From NCBI GenBank assembly GCA_021161495.1, contig JAGHAO010000098.1:1-24433 (forward strand): DNA of 24,433 nucleotides. The letters are read 5' to 3'. Source of the stretch: Caldisericaceae bacterium (lineage in GTDB: Bacteria > Caldisericota > Caldisericia > Caldisericales > Caldisericaceae). Under the pieces are notes generated by a model. It had not been told where the DNA came from and ran no database searches. It saw only the letters and a list, made by a program, of their open reading frames with translations. This document shows, one piece after another, positions 7,155 to 14,977 of the stretch (position 1 is the first letter of the stretch; each line of letters begins with the position of its first letter). A program made the position numbers and the translations under genes.

Positions 7155-8206
7155 GGAGAAATTCCCGCGTTGTAAGAATAGGTGGGGTGAAAATCGGCGG
7201 TGCTTACCCCATAGCCGTTCAATCAATGACAAAAACGGATACGCGCAACGTGTCCGAAACAGTAAGCCAAATATCGGAACTTGAAGATGCAGGTTGCGAA
7301 ATAATCCGTGTTGCGGTTCCCGACAGGGAAGCAGCGGAAGCAATAAAGGAAATCAAAAAAAGAATACGTATTCCCCTTATTGCGGATATTCATTTTGATC
7401 CCCGTCTTGCTATGCTTTCCATATTAAACGGTGCCGACAAAATAAGACTTAATCCCTCTAACATAGAAGACAAAGAATGGATTGAAAAGATTGCACGCCT
7501 TGCAAACGAAAGAAATGTTCCGATACGTGTGGGTGCGAATTTGGGTTCTTTCAGAAAAAAGCCGGATAATGTTATATTCGCACTTGTCAGTACCGTGCTA
7601 AATGAAATCAGAATTTTAAATGACGCAAATTTTGATAACATAGTGGTTTCCATAAAGACTTCCGATGTTCTTCAAACGATCGCGGCAAATCGGAAAATAG
7701 CGGAGGTTATCGATTATCCGATTCATCTCGGTGTAACGGAAGCGGGACCTCTTGAAGAATCTTTGATAAAAAGTAGTGCGGGAATAGGTGTATTGCTTAT
7801 GGAAGGTATAGGTGATACGATAAGGTATTCCATAAGTGATAAACCCATTAAAGAGGTCGAGGCGGCTTTCACACTTCTTAAGTCTTTGCATTTGAGGGAA
7901 AGAGGAATTACAATCGTTTCTTGCCCGACTTGCGGAAGGTGCGAAATCGATCTTTTTTCCCTTGTTAAGCGAGTGAAAAAAGATTTCGGAAACGTAAAAG
8001 TACCCGTAAAAGTTGCAATAATGGGTTGTGTGGTAAACGGCCCCGGAGAAGCAAAGGATGCGGATATAGGAATTGCCGGAGGGAAAAAATCAGGGGTAAT
8101 TTTCAAAAAGGGTAAAATTATCAAGACGGTTTCGGAAGAAAATCTTTATTCCGAATTTAAGAAAGAATTGGAAAAATTAATCGAAGAAAAATCAAATTCT
8201 TCTTAA
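7151..8206 (+). CDS. ispG: 4-hydroxy-3-methylbut-2-enyl diphosphate synthase (flavodoxin type)
   Basis: IspG (GcpE) reduces MEcPP to HMBPP in the MEP pathway with a [4Fe-4S] cluster. The N-terminal TIM-barrel part shows PIAVQSMTKTDT, IIRVAVPD and IADIHFD. The iron-sulfur part shows CPTCGRC (Cys258, Cys261) and MGCVVNGPGE (Cys293, Glu300); the 3-32-7 spacing of these four ligands equals that of E. coli Cys270/Cys273/Cys305/Glu312. The 351-residue length is typical of the form without the inserted domain. The start is a GTG overlapping the rseP TGA, with no clear ribosome-binding site, so it probably depends on coupling. The motif normally reading INPGNI is LNPSNI. Its last 15 bases overlap the end of the opposing MFS gene. 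Confidence 0.96.
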   Translation: MRRNSRVVRIGGVKIGGAYPIAVQSMTKTDTRNVSETVSQISELEDAGCEIIRVAVPDREAAEAIKEIKKRIRIPLIADIHFDPRLAMLSILNGADKIRLNPSNIEDKEWIEKIARLANERNVPIRVGANLGSFRKKPDNVIFALVSTVLNEIRILNDANFDNIVVSIKTSDVLQTIAANRKIAEVIDYPIHLGVTEAGPLEESLIKSSAGIGVLLMEGIGDTIRYSISDKPIKEVEAAFTLLKSLHLRERGITIVSCPTCGRCEIDLFSLVKRVKKDFGNVKVPVKVAIMGCVVNGPGEAKDADIGIAGGKKSGVIFKKGKIIKTVSEENLYSEFKKELEKLIEEKSNSS

Positions 8207-9448
8207 TTTTCTCGGTTCTTTGAGTGTCAAAGAATAAATTACCCCCACAAGCACTACTGATGCGGTAATGTAAAATATTGTGTTGTAAGAGAGAAAACGC
8301 GCAAGGAATCCGCCTATCAGTGAATATGTCAATACGGGGAAAGTCAAAGTTCCGTTCAATCCTATATATGTGGGCCTTTCTTTCGGGAGCGCCTGATTGA
8401 GCATAAAATTTTGGTATCCCACGCTCATTCCCGAGAACATTACGCCTATTAATGCAAATGTTACGGAAAAAAGCAAAAAGTTGTTTCCGCTGAAAATTGC
8501 AACGAGCGGAATTGCAAGGGCTGTTATTGCCGTAAGTTGGACGACGATTTTGTTTCCTTTGTAATCCGACAGATATGCCCACAGTAGATTGGAAACCACG
8601 GAGCCAAACATTTGCACGGTTAAGAATATTCCTACCGCACCTTTCGAAAAATGTAAAACTCTTTTTGCGTAAATCACGTAAAAAGGCAGAGACAGAGAAC
8701 TTGCGCCTACGAGAATTTGGACGATCAGAAAATTTGTAAAATTTTTGTCATTTTTCAGTATTGATATTGCCTTTTTAATAAATTGGCGGAACGGAAGCGT
8801 GTCTTTATGCACTTCTTCTTCGGGTTCTCTAACCATCGAAAGGAAAACGTAAGAGGCACTGACAAAAACAAATGACAGAAAAAATATTAGTGCGTAATTA
8901 TGAGGAAAATGCAAATTTTTGTTCTGTAAAATGCTTTTTACGATCAATCCCGCAATTATTGCGAGAATGCCTCCGAGAAGTCCCCTGAGCCCGAAAAATC
9001 TTCCCCTGAGTTCCGAAGGAATTGCCTTTCCGAATATGTCGGAAAACGGAATTGCGGCAACTCCGCCCATAAATGTGAATAATCCTAAAAGTGAAATGAG
9101 TATCCAAACCATAAGTGTAGGATGAGTTTTTGCAAAGAGTAAAGTTGAAAGGGCAAGAAGCCCCCAGCTTATTGCACGTACTGTTATTGCTTTTATAAGT
9201 AGGGGTTTTTTGTGCTTTACCGCCTCAATTTTATTTGCGACGAAAAGTTGGGGAATAACTCCGAGTATTCCCCTCCCTTTTCCCATTATCATATACGAAA
9301 ATCCGATTATAATGCTTGACGGAGTCAACGTATTTAAAAATGCTGGAATAACAGTGGTCGTGCTGCTAAAAGCAACGCCACCGTTGAACAAAATCCCGTG
9401 CATTAGCCCTACGAAAAAATTCCACTTCAGGTTTTTGTCGTTTTTCAT
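8192..9448 (-). CDS. Major facilitator superfamily permease, substrate unknown
   Basis: A 418-residue protein with about 12 hydrophobic segments in two halves separated by a charged cytoplasmic loop near residues 205-230 (REPEEEVHKD region). LWAYLSDYKGNK in the second half resembles the MFS loop motif with its conserved Asp and Gly. I do not recognise a substrate-specific signature; drug or metabolite export and sugar or amino-acid uptake are all possible. The ATG has no ribosome-binding site, and a near-consensus promoter ends six bases upstream, so the mRNA is predicted to be leaderless. It sits 26 bases after an M20 amidohydrolase gene on the same strand but has its own promoter. Its 3' end overlaps ispG by 15 bases tail to tail. 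Confidence 0.85.
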   Translation of the reverse strand: MKNDKNLKWNFFVGLMHGILFNGGVAFSSTTTVIPAFLNTLTPSSIIIGFSYMIMGKGRGILGVIPQLFVANKIEAVKHKKPLLIKAITVRAISWGLLALSTLLFAKTHPTLMVWILISLLGLFTFMGGVAAIPFSDIFGKAIPSELRGRFFGLRGLLGGILAIIAGLIVKSILQNKNLHFPHNYALIFFLSFVFVSASYVFLSMVREPEEEVHKDTLPFRQFIKKAISILKNDKNFTNFLIVQILVGASSLSLPFYVIYAKRVLHFSKGAVGIFLTVQMFGSVVSNLLWAYLSDYKGNKIVVQLTAITALAIPLVAIFSGNNFLLFSVTFALIGVMFSGMSVGYQNFMLNQALPKERPTYIGLNGTLTFPVLTYSLIGGFLARFLSYNTIFYITASVVLVGVIYSLTLKEPRKLRRI

Positions 9449-9454
9449 AGGGCT

Positions 9455-9483
9455 ATTATACGGGAAACGCCTTATTATTTCAA
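9455..9483 (-). promoter_or_regulatory. Near-consensus sigma-70 promoter for the MFS gene, predicted leaderless
   Basis: Read on the minus strand: TTGAAA (9483-9478), 17-base spacer, TATAAT (9460-9455), then six bases and the ATG at 9448. The expected transcription start, about seven bases after the -10, falls on the A of the start codon. The six intervening bases (AGCCCT) hold no ribosome-binding site. The -35 lies in the last codons of the upstream M20 gene and the spacer covers its tandem stop codons. Confidence 0.75.
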
Positions 9484-10647
9484 CAACCCGAGTGCTATCT
9501 TTACGTGCATTTCAACGCCTATTGACATAACGTCTTCGTCAAAATCGAAATATGCGGAATGATGGGGTTTGTCAAGCCCTTTCTCTTTATTCATCGAGCC
9601 GAGCCAGAAGAAAGCGCCTTTTGCTTTTTCAAGGAAATATGCCATATCTTCTCCACCCATGGACACGGGTGTTTTAACGACTCTTTTTTCTCCTACCACG
9701 TTTCGCGCGACGGAGATCACATATTGCGTTTCCTCTTTGCTGTTTATAAGGGGCGGATATCCGAATGCATATTCTGTTTTCGCCTCTCCTCTGAATGCTG
9801 CGGCCGTATTTTTTGCGATCCTTTCTATTTTCTCCGGAATTGTTTTTGCAAGATTTTTGTCAAGCGTTCTTACGGTTCCCAGAAGTTCCGCACTTTCCGG
9901 GATTACGTTGAATACGTCTCCGGAATGTATCTTTCCTACCGTTATTACAATCGGGTTAATCGGGTTGATTTCCCTTGAGACGATTGTTTGCAAACTCATA
10001 ACTATTTGGGACGCAATAACCACGGGGTCTACCGAGGTGTGAGGGTATGCTCCGTGCCCTCCCTTTCCTTTGATTTCTATTTTGAATCTGTCTGCTTCGG
10101 CTGTCATCACTCCCTCTTTTATGCCGATAATTCCTGCGGGTATCATATTTCCCAAATGTAAACCGAAAGCCTTATCCACATGCGGATTTTCCATCACTCC
10201 TTCTTCAATCATCTTTATCGCTCCGCCGGGATCTTTTTCTTCCGACGGTTGGAATACGAATTTCACGTTGCCTTTAATCTCGTCTCTGTGTCTTGATAAA
10301 ACCTTTGCGGCAACTAAAAGCATCGCGGTGTGCCCGTCGTGTCCGCAGGCGTGCATTATGCCTTTGTTTACGGACTTATACGGAACATTATTTAATTCTT
10401 CGATCGGAAGTGCGTCCATATCCGCCCTGAGAAGAACTGTTTGTCCGCCCTCTTTTCCTTTCAAGAGTCCTACAACTCCTGTTTTTGCAACGCCGGATTT
10501 TACTTCCAAACCGCAATCTTTGAGGTAATTTTCCACAATTCCCGCCGTCCTCTTTTCGTTAAAGCCCAATTCGGGATGCTTATGGAAATCTCTCCTCAAT
10601 GAAACCAATTCGTCTTTTAAACTTAGCACCTCTTCTTTTATGTCCAT
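9475..10647 (-). CDS. M20 family amidohydrolase / aminoacylase-like metallopeptidase
   Basis: A 390-residue M20D enzyme that hydrolyses an N-acyl or N-acetyl amide of an amino acid; possible substrates include N-acyl amino acids, hippurate-like compounds and N-acetyl-diaminopimelate. Metal and catalytic motifs are present: ADMDALPI, ACGHDGHTA (Cys101, His103, Asp104), FQPSEE (Glu136 and Glu137), GLHLGN (His164), the dimer-domain motif GGHGAYPH, and SMGGEDMAYFL followed by PHHSAYFDFDE. There is no signal peptide, so it acts in the cytoplasm. The ATG follows a perfect AGGAGGTG site. The gene is divergent from the large surface-protein gene across 94 bases and lies upstream of an MFS permease, possibly a transporter-hydrolase pair. 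Exact substrate cannot be read from sequence. Confidence 0.9.
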   Translation of the reverse strand: MDIKEEVLSLKDELVSLRRDFHKHPELGFNEKRTAGIVENYLKDCGLEVKSGVAKTGVVGLLKGKEGGQTVLLRADMDALPIEELNNVPYKSVNKGIMHACGHDGHTAMLLVAAKVLSRHRDEIKGNVKFVFQPSEEKDPGGAIKMIEEGVMENPHVDKAFGLHLGNMIPAGIIGIKEGVMTAEADRFKIEIKGKGGHGAYPHTSVDPVVIASQIVMSLQTIVSREINPINPIVITVGKIHSGDVFNVIPESAELLGTVRTLDKNLAKTIPEKIERIAKNTAAAFRGEAKTEYAFGYPPLINSKEETQYVISVARNVVGEKRVVKTPVSMGGEDMAYFLEKAKGAFFWLGSMNKEKGLDKPHHSAYFDFDEDVMSIGVEMHVKIALGLLK

Positions 10648-10708
10648 ATTTCACCTCCTTAATTATTTTACTACCAAACTTTCATTTTTATAAATAAAAT
10701 TCGTGTTG

Positions 10709-10714
10709 TATAAT
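10709..10714 (+). promoter_or_regulatory. -10 element of the surface-protein gene
   Basis: TATAAT in the 94-base divergent gap, 27 bases before the ATG. The -35 region is AT-rich (TTTTTA at 10685-10690 with an 18-base spacer) and a poor match. A strong AGGAGG ribosome-binding site follows at 10731-10736. Confidence 0.5.
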
Positions 10715-10741
10715 TAATAAAAACCGTTTTAGGAGGAAAAA

Positions 10742-13528
10742 ATGAAAAAATTTTTATCCGTTTTGTCTGTTGTTTTAATGATCTTTTTATTCGTTATGCC
10801 TTTTGCCGGTGTGAAGGCAACGGTTAACTTCTCTGTCATAACTTTTGTTGTTAATCCCCAATCGGCGGAGTCTTATGCGGGATATATTCTCGATATGAAA
10901 CTTACCAATGCTTTGCCTAAGGGAAACTATATTTATATCAATTTTCCTCAAGGGTTTGTTTTGCCGCAAACCGTTTCTCCCGAATTAGTTACGGTAAACG
11001 GTGAATCTTCGTCAAGAGTTGAAATATCCTCCGGTATGTTAAAGATTTATCCTTCTGCTGATATTTCCTCCGGCTCGGAAGTTGTCGTAATGATTAAAAA
11101 AGAAGCAATGATTAAAAATCCTTCCGCTCCCGGTGATTACGGATTTTTGATAGGTCTTTCCAATGAAGCGAATCCTTTAAGCGTAGTAGTTACCGTAAAG
11201 CAAGGGATATCAAAACTGAAAACGCTTGTCCAACCTAACACGTCGAACAGTTTTGCAATGTATCTTATAGATTTTTATACTTCGCAGAACGGTGCTTTGA
11301 GCGGAGCAAACGGTGATTACATTGCATTGGTTTTTCCCAAAGAGGTTGTTTTTACCGAATCGTCGATTAATCCTTCCGACGTAACCGTTAACGGAGTTCC
11401 CGCAAAATCCGTTTCCGTAAGCGGAAAAAACGTAACCGTTGTTCTGAATGAAGGTTTGAATATAGCGGCAAACAGTTTTGTTTCGGTTCAGATTTCCTCG
11501 GATTGCGGAATAAAAAACCCCTCGGTTCCCGGCAAATATTTCATATCGGTTCTGACAAATAAGGACCCTTTCCTTGTAAACACTGTTTACACGATAAAAG
11601 GCACCTCCGTTAAAGGGCTTTCCGTATCTTTAAATCCTCGCATTCAGAATGCGGTTTCGGAAATCAAAATAACGTTTGTAACGTCGGGCAACGGAAACCT
11701 CAAAAAGAACGAGGATAAAATATTCGTATCATTTCCTTCGGGCTTTTCCTTTCCGGAATCACCGGATTTTTCCTTTATTTCAATAAACGGAATAAAAGCA
11801 AACAGCGGCACTGTGGATAACGGACTTTTGTCCATTGTTGTGCCTGCGGATATTCCTGCGGGTGCCGTAAATGTGATTATAGATAAGGGATTTGGCTTAT
11901 GCAACCCTTCCAATAAAGGGGAGTATATGATCTCCGTATATACCTCGAAAGATCTTACGCCTGTTTCTGCCTCGGTTGACATCGAGCCTTCCCATATAAC
12001 CGCACCGCTTGTGGAACTTTCCAATTACGGAGCGGGAATGGCTTCTTCCTATACTATCGTATTTTACACCGGTGCGGGAGGTTCGCTGAAAAAGAATGAA
12101 GATACTGTTACAATTGTCTTTCCCCGGAAAACGCTCCTGCCTGTTTCAAAGATTTCCAAAAGTTACATAAAAGTAAACGACCTTTCTCTTCCCGATGACG
12201 CGTCTGTTTCCGGAGAATCCCTAACTTTCAATGTCCCCATGGATGTGAATGCCTATGGTAAAGTTTCAATAAAAATAGATAAATCCGCCGGGATTGTTAA
12301 CCCGGAAACATACGGAATTTATACGTTGTCTGTGTTTACGTCGGTGGAGAAAACCCCCGTATTTTCAGTCGGTTACGAAATTTCAATTCTTCCGGAGTCA
12401 TATGCCGAAGTTTTACCCGAGAGCCCGGACGGTTTAAACGGTTATTATGTGACCCCTCCTGTGGTGGAACTTTTTGCAAAAAGCCCTAAGGATCCGAAGC
12501 CTGTAATTTATTATTACCTCGACTCCGGAAATCCCGTAATTTATTCCGATAAAATTACAATCCCGGAGGGAAAGCACGAATTGCACTTTTACGCAATGGA
12601 TCATTTTGGGAACAAAGAGAGCAAAATTCATTCACTTTCTTTTAAAGTGGATACGACTCCTCCTCAGATAATTATCGTCTCACCTACAAATTCGGTCGTA
12701 AACGGAAATTCGGTTACCCTGAAAGGAAAAACTGATCCCGGGGCAACCGTTACGATAGACGGTGCCGCTGTGCCGGTTAAAGCGGACGGAAGTTTCGAAA
12801 CGGTGCTTTCCGGCAAAGGAGAAAAGACATTCGATATCTCCGCAAAAGATCTTGCGGGAAACAGATCGGATAAAAAGATCACATTTACATTTATCACGCA
12901 GAATTCGACTCCCCCGAAGTTAACAATTATTTCTCCTCAAGACGGAACAATTGTTTATCAAAACCAAATCATAATTACGGGAAAAACGGATCCAGGAGTA
13001 AACGTATCGGTAAATGGAAATACTGTTTCCGTGTCCGGCGACGGAACTTTTACGGCTACCGTGACACTTGACGAAGGAAGTAATACAATAACCATTGTTT
13101 CCGAAAAGGACGGTGCGAAGGCTACGGTAAAATTAAATGTTGAATATACAAAAGCAATTTCTATGAAACTTCAGATTGGAAATACGAATGCCATAGTAAA
13201 CGGTGAAGTTGTAAGCCTTGATTCTCCGCCGGTGATAATTAACAGCAGAACGCTTGTTCCGTTGAGATTTATAAGTGAATCTTTCGGCGCGGACATACAA
13301 TGGGATCCCGTTTTAAGAATGGTAAGCATTACATTCAATAACACGAAAATAATTCTTCAGATAGGAAACAAATTTGCATCCGTAAACGGGAAGAAAGTTG
13401 TTCTTGATTCTCCTCCGCAGATAATAAACGGAAGGACAATGGTGCCAATTCGTTTTATTGCGGAATCATTTAGCGCTAATGTCGGATGGGACGATGCAAC
13501 AAAAACAATTACGATAACGTACCCGTAA
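10742..13528 (+). CDS. Secreted multidomain surface protein with copper-amine-oxidase-N-like repeats
   Basis: A 928-residue exported protein. Residues 1-26 form a signal peptide (MKK, hydrophobic core, likely cut after GVKA). Residues about 27-550 hold four divergent repeats of roughly 130 residues; each ends in a shared I-x-NPS-x-x-G-x-Y-x-x-x-V pattern (near residues 123, 256, 386 and 518) and contains a V-N-D/G 'tVNG' turn. I do not recognise this repeat. Residues about 552-640 resemble a chitobiase-C-like Ig fold (YYYLDSGNP, IPEGKHELHFYAMDHFGNKES). Two Ig-like domains follow from about 640 and 724 (both with GKTDPG). The C-terminus from about 807 has two copper-amine-oxidase-N half-repeats (LDSPP, RTLVPLRFI and RTMVPIRFI). 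No catalytic residues, cell-wall sorting signal or transmembrane anchor is seen, so a structural or adhesive envelope role is inferred. It is monocistronic, ending at a strong hairpin. Confidence 0.85.
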   Translation: MKKFLSVLSVVLMIFLFVMPFAGVKATVNFSVITFVVNPQSAESYAGYILDMKLTNALPKGNYIYINFPQGFVLPQTVSPELVTVNGESSSRVEISSGMLKIYPSADISSGSEVVVMIKKEAMIKNPSAPGDYGFLIGLSNEANPLSVVVTVKQGISKLKTLVQPNTSNSFAMYLIDFYTSQNGALSGANGDYIALVFPKEVVFTESSINPSDVTVNGVPAKSVSVSGKNVTVVLNEGLNIAANSFVSVQISSDCGIKNPSVPGKYFISVLTNKDPFLVNTVYTIKGTSVKGLSVSLNPRIQNAVSEIKITFVTSGNGNLKKNEDKIFVSFPSGFSFPESPDFSFISINGIKANSGTVDNGLLSIVVPADIPAGAVNVIIDKGFGLCNPSNKGEYMISVYTSKDLTPVSASVDIEPSHITAPLVELSNYGAGMASSYTIVFYTGAGGSLKKNEDTVTIVFPRKTLLPVSKISKSYIKVNDLSLPDDASVSGESLTFNVPMDVNAYGKVSIKIDKSAGIVNPETYGIYTLSVFTSVEKTPVFSVGYEISILPESYAEVLPESPDGLNGYYVTPPVVELFAKSPKDPKPVIYYYLDSGNPVIYSDKITIPEGKHELHFYAMDHFGNKESKIHSLSFKVDTTPPQIIIVSPTNSVVNGNSVTLKGKTDPGATVTIDGAAVPVKADGSFETVLSGKGEKTFDISAKDLAGNRSDKKITFTFITQNSTPPKLTIISPQDGTIVYQNQIIITGKTDPGVNVSVNGNTVSVSGDGTFTATVTLDEGSNTITIVSEKDGAKATVKLNVEYTKAISMKLQIGNTNAIVNGEVVSLDSPPVIINSRTLVPLRFISESFGADIQWDPVLRMVSITFNNTKIILQIGNKFASVNGKKVVLDSPPQIINGRTMVPIRFIAESFSANVGWDDATKTITITYP

Positions 13529-13533
13529 AAGAT

Positions 13534-13560
13534 AAACGGGGGCCTTGCCCCCCGTTTTTA
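13534..13560. terminator. Bidirectional intrinsic terminator between convergent units
   Basis: AAACGGGGG (13534-13542) pairs with CCCCCGTTT (13549-13557) around a six-base loop. It is followed on the plus strand by TTTTT and on the minus strand by a T-rich run (TTTATCTTTT). It begins six bases after the surface-protein stop and directly abuts the last codon of the opposing response-regulator gene, so one hairpin serves both units. Confidence 0.85.
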
Positions 13561-14967
13561 TTCCATATTTATCTTGTAATCACGTATTTTATTGAACAAA
13601 GACTTTCTTGAAATTCCTAAGAGTTTTGCCGCTTTCGTTTTATTTCCGTTGCATTTCCGGAGCGCTTTTATTATCATTTCTTTTTCGAGTTTTGCGATTG
13701 CATCGGGCAGGGGTTCGACTACGGGGTCTTCCGTATTTTCTTTGTTTGTGCCACTTTTTGAAGCGGAGTTTATTTTTTCTTCGGATTCGATTTTTTGCAA
13801 AAGTTCGGGAGGGAGATGTTCTTTCATTATCAGAGGCACGGAGCTTATTATTACTCCGCGCGCAATTGCATTCTCGAGTTCCCTGACATTTCCGGGCCAA
13901 TTGTAATCCATAAATATTTTCATAACTTCTTCGGACACTCCCTGTATCACCTTTCCGTATTTCCTTGAGTATTTCGAGATGAAGTAATTGACTAAAAGGG
14001 GAATATCTTCTTTTCTTTCTCTAAGCGGCGGAATGTGAATGGTTACGACGTTCAATCTGTAAAACAAGTCTTCCCTGAATTTTCCCTCGGATACAAGTTG
14101 TTCCAAGTCTCTGTTTGTTGCGGCGAGTACTCTTGCATTGGATACGAGTGTCTCGTGCCCCCCGACGCGTTCGAAAGTTTTTTCCTGCAAAACCCTGAGA
14201 AGTTTTGCTTGCAGCGGTAAACTCATATCTCCGATTTCATCGAGGAAAATTGTTCCGTCTTTTGCTTGCTCGAACTTTCCTATGTGCCTTGATATTGCAT
14301 CGGTAAACGCACCTTTTTCGTGCCCGAAGAGTTCGGACTCGAGCAAATTTTCCGGAATTGCAGCGCAGTTCACTACGATAAACGGTTTATTTCGTCTGTT
14401 GCTATGCAGATAGATTGCCTTTGCAACGAGTTCTTTTCCTGTTCCGCTTTCTCCTCTTATGAGAACGGTTGCGTCCGAATCGGCCACTCTGCCGATTGCC
14501 TTATAAACCTCCTGCATTTTCGGAGAGTCTCCTATTATCTCGTCCTGTTTGTAGTTTTTGATAAAACTTGTTCCTTCTAAGCTTGCAGAGAGTTCTTTCA
14601 ACTCAATTGCTTTTTTTACCTTGATTTTCAGCTCGTCTATGTCAAAAGGCTTGGTTAAATAGTCGTATGCGCCTTTTTTCATCGCTTTTATTGCAATATC
14701 CGAACTTCCGTATGCCGTAAGGAAGATTACGGGGAGATCCGGAGCTACCTCTCTTATCTTCAAAAACGCCTCCATACCGTCCATAACGGGCATTCTTACG
14801 TCAAGTAGAATGCAATCCGGATATTTTTCCGTTACTTCCTCGACGGCTTTTTTGCCGTTGTCGGCTTCCAATACCGTGTAGTCCTCTTCTTCTAATATTT
14901 CTTTTAAAAGGTCCCTCACGTTTTTTTCATCGTCAACCACGAGAATTGTGTATTTTTTGAGTTTCAT
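13558..14967 (-). CDS. NtrC-family sigma-54-dependent response regulator
   Basis: A 469-residue transcriptional activator with three domains. The receiver (residues 5-120) has Asp12/Asp13, phosphoacceptor Asp56, Thr84 and Lys106. The AAA+ domain has Walker A GESGTGKE (172-179), Walker B IFLDEIGD (Asp243-Glu244) and a sigma-54 contact loop GAFTDA (219-224), where the canonical motif is GAFTGA. The C-terminal Fis-type helix-turn-helix includes NKTKAAKLLGISRKSLFNKI. On phosphorylation it should drive open-complex formation by RNA polymerase carrying sigma-54, so the organism should encode RpoN, which is not in this window. It follows the histidine kinase gene by 10 bases with a good GAGAGGTGA site, and is the last gene of a five-gene unit. 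Target genes are unknown; no convincing -24/-12 promoter is seen here. Confidence 0.95.
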   Translation of the reverse strand: MKLKKYTILVVDDEKNVRDLLKEILEEEDYTVLEADNGKKAVEEVTEKYPDCILLDVRMPVMDGMEAFLKIREVAPDLPVIFLTAYGSSDIAIKAMKKGAYDYLTKPFDIDELKIKVKKAIELKELSASLEGTSFIKNYKQDEIIGDSPKMQEVYKAIGRVADSDATVLIRGESGTGKELVAKAIYLHSNRRNKPFIVVNCAAIPENLLESELFGHEKGAFTDAISRHIGKFEQAKDGTIFLDEIGDMSLPLQAKLLRVLQEKTFERVGGHETLVSNARVLAATNRDLEQLVSEGKFREDLFYRLNVVTIHIPPLRERKEDIPLLVNYFISKYSRKYGKVIQGVSEEVMKIFMDYNWPGNVRELENAIARGVIISSVPLIMKEHLPPELLQKIESEEKINSASKSGTNKENTEDPVVEPLPDAIAKLEKEMIIKALRKCNGNKTKAAKLLGISRKSLFNKIRDYKINME

Positions 14968-14977
14968 TTTTCACCTC

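Noticed and set aside
9569..10528. Two plus-strand open frames opposite the M20 gene
   Set aside because: The minus-strand protein has all M20 motifs through both stretches; the plus-strand products look like codon-bias shadows.
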